NCBI RefSeq assembly: GCF_035503745.1
Contig: NZ_DATJTC010000036.1
Span: 124,001 to 188,000 of the forward strand
DNA from: Dyella_B sp035503745
Lineage (GTDB): Bacteria; Pseudomonadota; Gammaproteobacteria; Xanthomonadales; Rhodanobacteraceae
Length of the DNA stretch: 64,000 nucleotides
Direction: 5' to 3'
A program made the translations under genes and the position numbers. Under the pieces are notes generated by a model. The model saw only the letters and a program-made list of their open reading frames with translations. It searched no databases and was not told where the DNA came from. Positions 33,004 to 42,250 of this stretch are shown in pieces. Numbering within the stretch: the stretch's first letter is position 1; each line of letters begins with the position of its first letter.

Positions 33004-34611
33004 ATGAATGGGAAAAACAGCAGCACGATGACGCGTCGCCAGCTGTTGCGCATGATCGGCGTGACGGCAGGCAGCGCGATGATGTACCAGGCCATGAGCA
33101 GCCTGGGTTTTGCGGCGGAGTCGCGTTTCAAAAAGCCCATCGGCCTGCAGGGCGCCCCTAAAGGCGCCTCGGTGCTGGTGCTTGGAGCCGGCATCGCCGG
33201 CATGGTGGCCGCTTATGAATTGCGCGCGGCCGGCTACAAGGTACAGGTGCTTGAATACAACGCTCGCGCCGGCGGCCGTAACTGGAGCATCCACAGCGGC
33301 GATGTCTACACCGAACTTGGCGGATTTACCCAGCACTGCCAGTTCGATCCCGGGCTTTACATCAATCCGGGCCCATGGCGCATCCCCTATCACCACCAGG
33401 GCATTCTTCACTATTGCACGCGGCTCGGCGTACCGCTGGAGTCGTTTGTCCAAGTGAACAACAACGCCTACGTGCACAGCAGCACAGCCTTTGGCGGCAA
33501 GCCGCAACGCTATCGGCACGTGCGCGCCGACTACGCCGGACACGTCGCCGAGCTGCTCGCCAAGGCGACGCAAAACCACAAGCTCGACGAACGGGTCACC
33601 AAGGAGGACCAGGAGAAGCTGCTGATGTCGCTGCGCATGACCGGTGCGCTCGACAAGCACTATGCGTACGTAGGAGGACGCGACAGCAGCGAGCGCCGTG
33701 GCTACGACATCGACCCAGGCGGCGGTCTGGACCAGAAGGCCGTACCGTCCAAACCGATCGCGTTCGGCGATCTGCTCGATTCAGGCTTGTGGAGCATGAT
33801 TTCCGCCGGCGACGACTACGATATGCAAACCACGCTATTCCAGCCGGTGGGCGGCATGGGGCAGATCGGCAAAGCGTTTGCGCGCGAACTCGGGTCGCTG
33901 ATCCGCTATCACGCCAAAGTCATCGACATTCACCAGGATGAATCCGGCGTCACCGTCACTTACGAAGATACGCTGAAGCCGGGCAGCAAATTCAGCGCGC
34001 GCGCGGACTGGTGCGTCAACACCATTCCGTTGTCCGTGCTGAGCCAGATCCCGATGAACGTCGGCGCGGCGATGGCCGATGCCATCGCGGCAGTGCCCTA
34101 TGCCGCGGCCGTCAAGGTCGGCTTGCAGTTCAAGCGCCGGTTCTGGGAGCAGGACGAGCAGATCTATGGCGGCATTACTTATACAGACTTGCCGATCACC
34201 AATATCAGCTATCCGAGCACGGGCTATTTCAACCCGGGCAAGGGCGTGCTGCTCGGCGCCTACATCTGGGGCATGAACGCCACCGAGTTTACGGCCATGT
34301 CGCCGCAAGAACGCGTCAAGGCCGCGGTGGGCTACGGCAGCCAGATCCATCCGCAATACGCCACGGAGTTCGACAACGGCGTCGCCGTGGCGTGGCATCG
34401 TTCGCCGTTCACGCTTGGCTGCTTCGGTCTGTGGAGCGAGGCGCTGCGCCAGAAGCACTACGACGACTTGTGCCAGATCGACGGGCGCATCGTGCTGGCC
34501 GGCGAACATGCCTCCTACATTCCCGCCTGGCAGGAAGGCGCCGTGACGTCGTCCTTGAACGCCATCGGTCGATTGCATCAGAAAGCCCTGGCAACCGGAG
34601 CGCACGCATGA
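33004..34611 (+). CDS. Tat-exported flavin amine oxidase/dehydrogenase
   Basis: The 535-residue FAD enzyme has a twin-arginine signal (TRRQLLRMIGVTAGSAMM). Its N-terminal dinucleotide fold is VLVLGAGIAGMVAAYELRAAGY, followed by the amine oxidase GG-motif ARAGGRN. The C-terminal FAD signature IVLAGEHASYIPAWQEGAVTSS closes the flavin amine oxidase family pattern. It should oxidise a primary or secondary amine or amino acid to an imine in the periplasm. Overlap (ATGA) with a cytochrome c gene suggests electrons pass to the cytochrome rather than to O2, as in NicA2/CycN of Pseudomonas putida S16. The substrate is unknown. Confidence 0.9.
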   Translation: MNGKNSSTMTRRQLLRMIGVTAGSAMMYQAMSSLGFAAESRFKKPIGLQGAPKGASVLVLGAGIAGMVAAYELRAAGYKVQVLEYNARAGGRNWSIHSGDVYTELGGFTQHCQFDPGLYINPGPWRIPYHHQGILHYCTRLGVPLESFVQVNNNAYVHSSTAFGGKPQRYRHVRADYAGHVAELLAKATQNHKLDERVTKEDQEKLLMSLRMTGALDKHYAYVGGRDSSERRGYDIDPGGGLDQKAVPSKPIAFGDLLDSGLWSMISAGDDYDMQTTLFQPVGGMGQIGKAFARELGSLIRYHAKVIDIHQDESGVTVTYEDTLKPGSKFSARADWCVNTIPLSVLSQIPMNVGAAMADAIAAVPYAAAVKVGLQFKRRFWEQDEQIYGGITYTDLPITNISYPSTGYFNPGKGVLLGAYIWGMNATEFTAMSPQERVKAAVGYGSQIHPQYATEFDNGVAVAWHRSPFTLGCFGLWSEALRQKHYDDLCQIDGRIVLAGEHASYIPAWQEGAVTSSLNAIGRLHQKALATGAHA

Positions 34612-35072
34612 TCAGGACTCGCACCCCGCTACACGCATGCGTGCTTGTCTGCGCGCTGCTGCTCGGCGCAGGCCTGCCCGGCACCGCGCGGGCCGACAGC
34701 GCCGGCATCTACAATCCCGCCACGCTCAAGGCCGCCAACGGCGAACAGGTCTATACGCACATTTGCCAGGGATGCCACATGCCCGATGGAAAAGGTGCGG
34801 AAGGTGCGGGCCGCTATCCCGCCTTCGTCGGCAATCCGAAACTTGCATCGGCATCCTACATGGCGGTCACCGTGCTGTACGGACGACACGACATGCCGTC
34901 CTTCATGACCAATCTGCGCGAAGACGAGGAGGCGAAATTCATGCGCAGCGCGGAGCTGTCCGATGCGCAGATTGCCGAGGTGATCAACTTCATCCGGACG
35001 CATTTCGGCAACCATTACCCGGACAGCCTGAGCGCAGCCGACGTCGCCGCTTTGCATCCCAAGGCTCACTGA
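34608..35072 (+). CDS. Periplasmic c-type cytochrome
   Basis: The 154-residue protein has a signal peptide (to ARADS) and one heme-binding site CQGCH near residue 51. The likely Met ligand is in RHDMPSF near residue 97, and a final helix AQIAEVINFIRTHFGN completes a class I cytochrome c fold. It overlaps the amine oxidase gene by 4 bp. The arrangement makes it the probable electron acceptor of that enzyme. It would be matured by the Ccm system encoded elsewhere in this window. Confidence 0.92.
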   Translation: MIRTRTPLHACVLVCALLLGAGLPGTARADSAGIYNPATLKAANGEQVYTHICQGCHMPDGKGAEGAGRYPAFVGNPKLASASYMAVTVLYGRHDMPSFMTNLREDEEAKFMRSAELSDAQIAEVINFIRTHFGNHYPDSLSAADVAALHPKAH

Positions 35073-35107
35073 CCCTATCTTATCTTGCACGACACAAGGA
35101 GAACGCC

Positions 35108-35593
35108 ATGCGCAAACTCGCCATCTGCATGCTCGGGTTGATACCGCTTGCCACGCACGCCCAGGACGTAACTCGCTACAAGCTCCCCAACAGCAACTTC
35201 CCGATCTCCGCCGCCGTCGAAGTGCCAGCGGGCAAATCGCTAGTGTTCCTGAGCGGCCAGATGGCAAGCATGCCCAAGGATGCCAAGGGCGGCGGCGGCT
35301 CGGCGGAAGCGCTGGACACCAGGGCACAGACCATCGGTGCGCTGGAAAACATCAAGGCGCAATTGGAGAGCATGCATTTGAGCTTGCGCGACGTCGTGAA
35401 GATGAACGTGTATCTGGTGGCCGACAAGAACAAGGCGGGCAAGCTCGACTTCGAAGGCTTCATGGCCGGCTATACGCAGTTCTTCGGCACCAAGGATCAA
35501 CCCAACCTGCCCGCACGCTCGGCAGTACAGGTGGCGGCGCTGGCGCGTCCTTCGGCGCTGGTGGAGATCGAGGTGATTGCGGTTCGCCCATAG
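35108..35593 (+). CDS. Periplasmic RidA-family imine deaminase
   Basis: The 161-residue protein carries a signal peptide (MRKLAICMLGLIPLATHAQ) in front of a YjgF/RidA domain. Signature elements are FLSGQMA near residue 48, DVVKMNVYL near 97 and PARSAVQVAALARPSALVEIE near the end with the conserved catalytic Arg. RidA proteins hydrolyse reactive imines to carbonyls and ammonium. Exported versions next to amine oxidases would clear the imine product in the periplasm. AAGGAG precedes the ATG. Confidence 0.88.
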   Translation: MRKLAICMLGLIPLATHAQDVTRYKLPNSNFPISAAVEVPAGKSLVFLSGQMASMPKDAKGGGGSAEALDTRAQTIGALENIKAQLESMHLSLRDVVKMNVYLVADKNKAGKLDFEGFMAGYTQFFGTKDQPNLPARSAVQVAALARPSALVEIEVIAVRP

Positions 35594-35749
35594 GCGGACA
35601 TCGTACGAGAATACGCCAAGCGGAATATCCGCTCGGCGCACTGCCACGACCCTGATGATTGATGAAGACGATGATTGTCGCTGCTGCGGGGCGTTTCTCA
35701 ACAGCCTGTTAAGCCTACCGTCCCGGTTTTAGCGATCGGCACCTCACGA
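35594..35749. mobile_element. IS-like end downstream of the amine-oxidation operon
   Basis: GTTTCTCAACAGCCTGT at 35693-35709 matches 29963-29979 at 16 of 17 positions and in the same orientation. The rest of this gap shows no gene. Together the two ends suggest that the operon was carried or bordered by related IS copies. Confidence 0.45.
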
Positions 35750-36664
35750 TCAGTCAGGGCAAGATATATCGATCGCACCCACCACCGCACAATGATCAGA
35801 CATCCGTACCCACATATCGCTAGACAGCACCGCGCTTGTTCCAGCCAAAGGGCCCGCCGTTAGCTTTCCAAGATACCCTCGCTGGTTGACCGCTTGAAGT
35901 ATGTTTGGATTTACCTGCACCATTTTCGTCTCAATAGCGCCAGCACACTCACCTGTACACACCCGCTGCGAATTCTGCCACTTCACCGTAATGGCTGGGT
36001 CTACAATCAAGCAACAGAACCCGTCGATGGCATTGCCGCTTTGCTGCGTCATCTGAGTTGGAAGGCTAAACTCCACGCTGCAATTTTCGACTTTGTAGCT
36101 GGTTGGATTCGGTGTGTGATTGAAATCCGCGCCGATCAAGACGAACCTGACGTTACGATGCTGGTCGGGCACCCATTTAGCCAACCACTTTAGAAATTCC
36201 GTGGTATTTCTCTTGGCGCCGTATCCCGATGTTGCGTGCAGACTCACAAATATAGCTTCGCCAAGTGCAGTGACGGCCCATCCCATTGCCGACAGCCGGA
36301 AAGCGTCTTCACTGCCGTTGGCAGGGCAATCAGAAGGAACCTCCAGCAATCTCATTGCAAATTGCGAGTAGTACGCTGGGCGATTTGCACTCTTGTGAGC
36401 TTGGTTGTCCGCTTCCTGATTATACGAGGACCAGACTTGCTCCTGCGCCTCAATATTAGCGAAGTCGACTTGCTGCGTTTCTTGCCTGATTTCCACAGGC
36501 GGCTCTTGAACGAACACAATATCTGAGTTTCTTATCAGACCACCTAATACTTGGTATCTTGCGCTGCGCGCGGCGGCAGCGAAAAAATTGCTTTTGGCGA
36601 AATCCTCCAGGGCGGGACCTTTTTGCAAGTTCCAGGTTGCCAACTTAAATGTCTTCATCGTCAT
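35750..36664 (-). CDS. CdtB-like endonuclease/exonuclease/phosphatase-family protein
   Basis: The 304-residue protein has the DNase I-like fold motifs in order: LATWNLQKG at the N-terminus, IVFVQEPP near residue 49, a catalytic-type His in FVSLHATSG near 145, GADFNHTP near 180 and SDHCAVVG near 290. TWNLQ together with the neutral spacing resembles the CdtB nuclease branch more than exonuclease III. No signal peptide is visible. It stands alone on the minus strand, with an IS-like end downstream. Whether it is a toxin, an effector or a housekeeping phosphatase is open. Confidence 0.75.
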   Translation of the reverse strand: MTMKTFKLATWNLQKGPALEDFAKSNFFAAAARSARYQVLGGLIRNSDIVFVQEPPVEIRQETQQVDFANIEAQEQVWSSYNQEADNQAHKSANRPAYYSQFAMRLLEVPSDCPANGSEDAFRLSAMGWAVTALGEAIFVSLHATSGYGAKRNTTEFLKWLAKWVPDQHRNVRFVLIGADFNHTPNPTSYKVENCSVEFSLPTQMTQQSGNAIDGFCCLIVDPAITVKWQNSQRVCTGECAGAIETKMVQVNPNILQAVNQRGYLGKLTAGPLAGTSAVLSSDMWVRMSDHCAVVGAIDISCPD

Positions 36665-37632
36665 TGCAACTTGTCCCTTTCGTGGCTGTGACTATCAGAT
36701 AGCCGTTTGGGCAACGCCTATTGATGCGCGTCTGAACTCATGGCGTACAGGCTCATGGCGTACAGGCGGATGAAGGGCGCCATCACGTGACGGCCCAGCC
36801 CACCAGATCAACTTATGGTCCATTGGATTTAGCCGCCCCAATGCGCAGCCCATGAACATCGTGCCGGCTACCGCCACGATAGAACGTTTATTACGCCCTG
36901 CCCCGCCCCCAAAACCGGATTCCCACTGAAATGCTAACAAGGGAATGCGCGAACGCGTGTAAAAGTTAGGTGACGAACACCGGTACACGTGGCGGCGGTG
37001 AGGTTGCCAGATTAGCCTCGCCCTATTTTTGGATCTGAAATACAGCCGCAATAAAGTGTCGATACACCTTACTTGAACCCCCTTCGGGATTGAAGGCACA
37101 ACGGGTGCGGCCCAGGACCGGACCAGCCATGGTCACTCGCGATCCCATGGACGCTTTTCGGGACCGGCCGATCCGAAGAAGGTTCGCCGTCGAGCGCAGA
37201 CACCCTTTTGCAACGCCAGCCAGACAGGAAAACTTGGCTTCGGTAGCCGCTCAGTTCTTGATTATTGATGCATCGCCTCATCCTCCGAGTTAGCGAACGT
37301 CTAGATCCGCTTCGTAACTAGCCCATTCCTTTGCACCTGGAATTTTTCTTCGCCCCATTTCCCTAAACTCTTTACCCGCCACTAAAATCGGAGCGGTTTC
37401 CGCATACTTGCGTCTTTCGGACTTAAACCGCAACGTTTCCAAAGAGTGGATGCGTTACACCATGGTCCTTGCGGACCGCGCCGAAGCCAGCCACATCCAA
37501 GGCATCAATTTCTACCGCTTCGATGCTTTTCTTCATATGGCACCCCATGTTGGTCCCGAAACTCCAACAACTACTTTGGGATTGAAGGCAGCCATTCCCT
37601 AATCCCTATAACGCAAGCGAGTCGTCTCGGAC
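36665..37632. other. Gene-poor, decayed stretch
   Basis: I see no convincing gene in this 968-bp stretch. It contains a 15-bp tandem duplication CTCATGGCGTACAGG (36737-36751 and 36752-36766). A minus-strand piece ending at 37290 reads YAETAPILVAGKEFREMGRR and KEWASYEADLDVR. That piece looks protein-like but has no good start and may be a decayed gene. Confidence 0.4.
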
Positions 37633-38504
37633 TCAGTGCCCGGCAATGGTCTGATCGATCCACGCTGCGTAAAAACTGACCCGCGCAGCGGCAAAGCGCT
37701 GCCCGCATACGCCTATGCGAAATGAGCCATCTTGCATTTGCCGCACGAGATGCTCCACTTCACTGGCTGTCCCATCCAGGCCGTGAGTGACGCCGGCCAG
37801 GTAGGTACGGCCAGCTACATCTACGGTGACTGGACCACCGCTATCGCCGCCCGCTGTGGCACCGCTAAGGGCTGGAGCGCCGGCGCTGCAGTCAAATACG
37901 TAACGCAACCAGGGGCCATCGGACTGAGTCAGGCGATTCTCCGCGCGTCGTAATTGGGTACGGTGACTTTCACTATCCGGAGCGCCGGTGAGTTCGGTGC
38001 CGGTGGCGCCTGCGCCGTAAACCATGCTCAGCATTCCGGGCTTGGCGTAGCCGCGATCTATCGGCATCGGCTTGACATCAGTCACGGGCTTGCTGAGTTC
38101 CAGCAGAGCAATGTCGTGCATATTTGCCATCGCGGTCATGTACTGATGCATAAAGACGTCGGGCTTTTCTGTTTTGACCTGCTTGAACATTCGCTGCCAA
38201 GCCTCTCGCGCCGGCGGGTAATCCGGGTAAACAACAATCCGACTCACCGCGCGCCGCTTTCCGTTGATGATCACGAAATGCTCTTCGGGCATCATTTGCA
38301 TCATATTAACTGCATGGGCCGCAGTGATTACCCAACGTGGGGCGATCAGCGTGCCATGACCTTCGTCGGGAAGATCCACCAGTGCGGGGATGGCTTGCCG
38401 GGTGACGCGGTAGCGTGCATCCGGTTGATCGTGGCGTATCACGATTGCGTTAGCGCTTGTGCTGAGCAGCAACAGTGGAAGTGTGAAACGCAGAATTGCC
38501 TTCA
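37633..38504 (-). CDS. Trypsin-like serine protease (S1 family)
   Basis: The 290-residue secreted protease has a signal peptide (MKAILRFTLPLLLLSTSANA) and the full catalytic triad: His in VITAAHAV near residue 62, Asp in HDIALLELS near 134, Ser in GGDSGGPV near 225. Cysteines at the C-terminal half may form disulfides. The ATG at 38504 opens the signal peptide. The gene stands alone in the island next to an IS3 remnant, and GC content is moderate. Substrate unknown. Confidence 0.9.
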
Positions 38505-38703
38505 TAGGATTCCTTCCGTTGGATCGATGGGTGAGTTTACCGGTGCGAGCAACCATCATTTGATAGCTTCAAGTTGCACAGTGAACGGCCTTCGACGGTC
38601 ACGCTCACCGCGCTTGGTAGTCAGCAAGTTGCGTACCACGAAAACAAGCTCCAAAAAAGCTTTTACGTATCAATGTGATGCATATCGCCCGTCCACGACA
38701 TTG

Positions 38704-38731
38704 TGTGTCCGCGGACAGATGTGCGGACACA
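38704..38731. repeat. Hairpin upstream of the IS3 remnant
   Basis: TGTGTCCGC (38704-38712) and GCGGACACA (38723-38731) are perfect inverted repeats. The site lies about 75 bp before the decayed IS3 orfA and may belong to its end region. The rest of 38505-38804 contains no gene. Confidence 0.5.
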
Positions 38732-38804
38732 CGGACAGGTGCACCGATTTGGATGAACCGACTCCGGCTTCACCGCCAGCTCTCAATCTTGAGAAGGCGG
38801 GACC

Positions 38805-39543
38805 ATGACGAAGCCAAATTACTCGGAGGAAGTCTGTGAGAGTGCGGTGCGGCTGGTGCGCGTGCACCAGCCTGATCATCCGTAAGAATGGGTCGCAATC
38901 CAGTCAGTAGCCGCCAAGCTCGACTGTGCGTCGCAAACATTGCGCAACTGGCTGCGCAAGGCACAGGTGCATGCCAAGGAGCGCGGGAGCTTGACCAAAA
39001 GCGACCGTGAGGGCGCTGGAACGCGAGGTCCGCTAACTGCGCTAAGCCAACGAGATCCTGCGCAAGGACTCCGCGTATTTTGCTCACGCGGAGCTCGACC
39101 GCCGTCCCAATTCATGATCGCCTTCACCAACCATCACTGCATCGTCCACGGAGTCGAGCCGATCTGTCGTACGTTGCCGATTGCTCCGCCGACGTATTGC
39201 CACGATGCAGCGGAACGCTAGCGTGCCAACGAACGTTCCATACACGCTAAGCGTGATAAGGATCTGTCGCTGGCCATCCAGCGCATCCGGGCCGAACACT
39301 TGCAGGTTTATGTCGTTCGCAGCGGTGGCAACTCAAGCGCGAAGGTATGGTAGCGGCGCGCCGCACGGTCGAGTGGCCGATGCGTTGCCTCGGCTTGCAG
39401 GGTGTCATCCATGGCCGTCTGGTGCGCACCACGTTCGGTGAAAAGGCTACGCCATCGCCCCTGGATCGGGTGAATCGACAGTTCCGCACCGACATCCCCG
39501 ATCGACTATGGATCAGTGATCACACCAGAGTTTCGACTCGATA
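38805..39543 (+). pseudogene. IS3-family transposase remnant (orfA + orfB)
   Basis: OrfA starts MTKPNYSEEVCESAVRLVR, meets a stop at 38883-38885, and continues EWVAIQSVAAKLDCASQTLRNWLRKAQ. Further stops interrupt the linker that reads ANEILRKDSAYFAHAELDRR. OrfB begins MIAFTNHHCIVHGVEPICR and reappears in another frame as ATPSPLDRVNRQFRTDIPDRLWISD before ending. The element is disrupted by several stops and frameshifts and truncated at its 3' end, so it is not functional. Confidence 0.88.
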
Positions 39544-39564
39544 GGACATTCAAGTGATAATTAA

Positions 39565-39852
39565 TCAGTGATACAAGGTGTCGATGTTGGCCACTTTACC
39601 GCCAACGATCGTTATTACAACAGTGCTTCCTTCACGGGCATATTGCCACTGTTCACCCGGCCCCATCTGATTTTTGGGCATGCCACCGGTTTCTTGAGCG
39701 AGAAAAGTACGCATCGCCGGAGGCCCCAATAATTCCTGCACTCGCACCGCGCTGTCACCTATGGTTAGCACTTTATTACCTACGCGCAGTGAAGTGGCCG
39801 CTTGAACAACGGTGCTTAAGAGCAATATGACTAAAGGAAGATAGCGTGGCAT
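39565..39852 (-). CDS. Small secreted protein (DUF2845-like)
   Basis: The 95-residue precursor has a signal peptide (MPRYLPLVILLLSTVVQAA). It continues LRVGNKVLTIGDSAVRVQELLGPPA, EQWQYAREGSTVVITIVGG and KVANIDTLYH. This is the G-D-S...V...G.P...W.Y pattern of DUF2845/SmpA-like small periplasmic domains. It has moderate GC. It lies between the IS3 remnant and the two cysteine-repeat proteins on the same strand. Confidence 0.7.
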   Translation of the reverse strand: MPRYLPLVILLLSTVVQAATSLRVGNKVLTIGDSAVRVQELLGPPAMRTFLAQETGGMPKNQMGPGEQWQYAREGSTVVITIVGGKVANIDTLYH

Positions 39853-39921
39853 AGTGTTTCTCCTTTTTGTATCGTGCTTAATACCAAGACTTATACGTTG
39901 CAAAAACTCCCGGCGATCCAG

Positions 39922-40764
39922 TTACGGCCTTTTTAGTAGATAGCCAAAGGAAGCTCCATAGCAGTTTGTCTTTGTCACCGTTCCCATCAGGTAGTATCCA
40001 GATGGTATTGGGGAAAACGGACACACGTTAATACCTTCATAGGGTTGATTGAACGTCCAGTAATCCCCTCGAAGGTCGCCATCGATGCAGTTTTGAGTCT
40101 GAGTCGCCGCTGTAACGACGTACCCGTCCGGAAGCCGGGAGAAGCTGCAACCCATAACACCCTCTATCACCGATAGAAGCACATGCGCGTTAAACTTAAG
40201 ACATTGCGTACTGTGGGCTACGTAGCTGACTACAAAGCCCGGTGGCCTGGAGGAGAAGCTGCACATTGAGGCCCCATTGGTTGCGACTGATAGACGGTAA
40301 ATTTCTGTGCCATGACAGGTGACGGCATCGTGTTTAGATGCGGTGGTAACTATGTAACCGTCTGGAACTGGCGAAATGCCGTCACCGCAAATTGAAATAC
40401 CATCGGCGACGTGGCGAATAACGCCCTCATCAAATAGCCCATTACATTTACTTGAAGACGCCAAGCTCGTGATGACGTAAGGAGATGGTATCGAGAAGTT
40501 GTTGCATACGACCATACCGTCCGAAGGAGGGCTTACCGTATATTCAATGTTCTGCGCTAAGCCGCTGCATGACTGGCTAAACCGCACACTGACTATGACG
40601 TAGCTGGAGGGCATAGGCCAGTTCTTACAGATAACCTCCGCCGTTCTATTCATCGTATCAGACGCATGCGCCAGCTTCGGCCTTCCAAGCACACTGGGCA
40701 TTACCAGCAGCAGGCTAACCACACACAATGCTTTGCGACCGTTGATTTTTTGAAAAGGGCTCAT
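39922..40764 (-). CDS. Secreted six-repeat two-cysteine protein (copy 1)
   Basis: The 280-residue protein has a signal peptide (to about AHASD). The rest is six tandem repeats of about 40 residues. Each repeat follows the scheme G-hydrophobic-x-x-C, five residues, I/L-P-x-x-Y-hydrophobic-V, a stretch ending in a second C, then a hydrophobic segment. Examples are GMVVCNNFSIPSPYVITSL and GVMGCSFSRLPDGYVVTAA. The last repeat ends NCYGASFGYLLKRP. It is paralogous to the gene 19 bp upstream. No known family is recognised; a disulfide-stabilised extracellular protein is likely. Confidence 0.75.
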   Translation of the reverse strand: MSPFQKINGRKALCVVSLLLVMPSVLGRPKLAHASDTMNRTAEVICKNWPMPSSYVIVSVRFSQSCSGLAQNIEYTVSPPSDGMVVCNNFSIPSPYVITSLASSSKCNGLFDEGVIRHVADGISICGDGISPVPDGYIVTTASKHDAVTCHGTEIYRLSVATNGASMCSFSSRPPGFVVSYVAHSTQCLKFNAHVLLSVIEGVMGCSFSRLPDGYVVTAATQTQNCIDGDLRGDYWTFNQPYEGINVCPFSPIPSGYYLMGTVTKTNCYGASFGYLLKRP

Positions 40765-40783
40765 GTCTCGGGTTCCTTTTCGA

Positions 40784-41608
40784 TTATGGTATGTACTTCA
40801 ATCGATACCCTTTATCCCATCCCTCGCAATTGCCATAAGGCACCGCCGCCTCGATCACATAGCGATTTGGAATTGGCGACTGAGGGCACACGACAACTCC
40901 GTCATGGCCCTCTCGCAAAGTTAGTGTTTGATAGGTACTGCATTGTCCTGATCGGTCAATGCCTGTGATCACATACCCTTCAGGAATTCGAGTGGAGCCG
41001 CATGCCTTGATGCCGTCGAGCGCTTTAGTTAACACATTGCGTTCGCGCATGTCGCACGCATTTATTGGCTCAATGGCTCCGATGACAAGTGAATTCGGGT
41101 AGGGCGACATCGTACATATGCGAAGACCTTCAACAGCCTTATGGATTTCGTTTCTCACCGTCGTTCCGCATGAACCGATGGATGGCAATGATCCTGTGTA
41201 TGACCAACCTGACGGTATGTGCGAACCGCTGCAGGCCATTGCCCCTTCGGAAACAGGCTGAATTACGTAAACCGCGGTTGCCCCGCCACAATGACTGCGT
41301 TGATATTGCACTAGCTCAATCGATTGAACAATGAAGTCCGCGGGGAAAGGCATCTGAACGGGGGCACCCCCGATTGATTCACTCAAGTTGCAGATTCTCA
41401 AGCCTCCTTGAGCAAGTGCAACGGTGTATTCCATGTAGTTACTGCACGCATAATTGGTCGCCATACCGATAACTGCGTAAGTAGGCGGTATCGCAACGTT
41501 ATGACAAACCGAGTAACTGCCATTTGCGGCGGCTAAGTTGACGTCTTTTTTTGAGGAAGATGCGTCAGCGGAAAATACGAGAAAGGGAAATGTCAACACG
41601 ATAATCAT
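40784..41608 (-). CDS. Secreted six-repeat two-cysteine protein (copy 2)
   Basis: The protein (about 274 residues) has a signal peptide (MIIVLTFPFLVFSADA) and six repeats built like those of the downstream paralogue: SVCHNVAIPPTYAVIGMA, then GLRICNLSES (with an insertion), GAMACSGSHIPSGWSYTG, GLRICTMSPYPNSLVIGA, GIKACGSTRIPEGYVITGI and GVVVCPQSPIPNRYVIEAA. It ends NCEGWDKGYRLKYIP. The start is uncertain: 41608 opens a clean signal peptide, while an upstream ATG at 41698 would add 30 residues. The two genes are probably cotranscribed. Confidence 0.72.
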   Translation of the reverse strand: MIIVLTFPFLVFSADASSSKKDVNLAAANGSYSVCHNVAIPPTYAVIGMATNYACSNYMEYTVALAQGGLRICNLSESIGGAPVQMPFPADFIVQSIELVQYQRSHCGGATAVYVIQPVSEGAMACSGSHIPSGWSYTGSLPSIGSCGTTVRNEIHKAVEGLRICTMSPYPNSLVIGAIEPINACDMRERNVLTKALDGIKACGSTRIPEGYVITGIDRSGQCSTYQTLTLREGHDGVVVCPQSPIPNRYVIEAAVPYGNCEGWDKGYRLKYIP

Positions 41609-41939
41609 GCATTGACAGTGCACGGACTCAAATATCTCAGTAAAGCGTGTCACCAGTAACCTGCCTTGGCTCGTTTGCGAGCCGCGAATAAATACCATCT
41701 GACCTCAAGCTACCAATGTCAGTGATACGCTCGCTGTAAGACTGATCCCATAAGCCGCGTAGGAATTTTGTCAGCTCTTTGTAAGTAATCGCCGACATGC
41801 AGTGCTTTGCGACTACTAGGGGACATTTATGGGCCTTTAACTAAGCTGCCCCGAAAATTGAACAGCGCGACCGTTGGATTTCCTGCTCAATAAGGCGGAG
41901 ATGGTCTCCACGTAAGAAGCAGACTCAAGGCAAGACAAT
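41609..41939. other. Gene-free stretch
   Basis: No supported gene. It holds the upstream region of the cysteine-repeat gene pair and unassigned sequence before the IS3 fragments. Confidence 0.4.
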
Positions 41940-42245
41940 CGCACTTTAACCTCTCGCCAGACCTAGACAGGAAAATAATCTAAGCCACCGTTCGCAACGA
42001 GAAAATGCTGACAGAGCTTGCCAAGCAGTTTGATGTGCACTTCAACCAAGTCATGCCATGATGGGCATCGTCACTGAACAATGCCTCGGGCTTGTCGGGC
42101 ATCGAAGCGATTTATTGCAAAGCAGACACCCTCCACCGTACGGGGCTTCCGGCCTATCCGTATTGGTTGCGGCGCATGAAAGTTACGGCGAATCGTCAGA
42201 CTTTGGCTTCGCTGTTCAAGCTACCGGGCCCAGCTCTCTCCTTTG
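41940..42245 (+). pseudogene. Fragments of a second IS3-family element
   Basis: TVRNEKMLTELAKQFDVHFNQVMP (about 41980-42058, read in pieces) matches the start of an IS3-type orfA. About 40 bases later GIEAIYCKADTLHRTGLPAYPYWLRRMKV (about 42095-42185) matches an internal part of orfB. The bulk of the transposase is deleted between the two fragments. Confidence 0.7.
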
Positions 42246-42250
42246 AACGA

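Noticed and set aside
36695..37099. Minus-strand 134-codon frame
   Set aside because: It is Arg/His-rich, has no recognisable domain, and includes the 15-bp tandem duplication.
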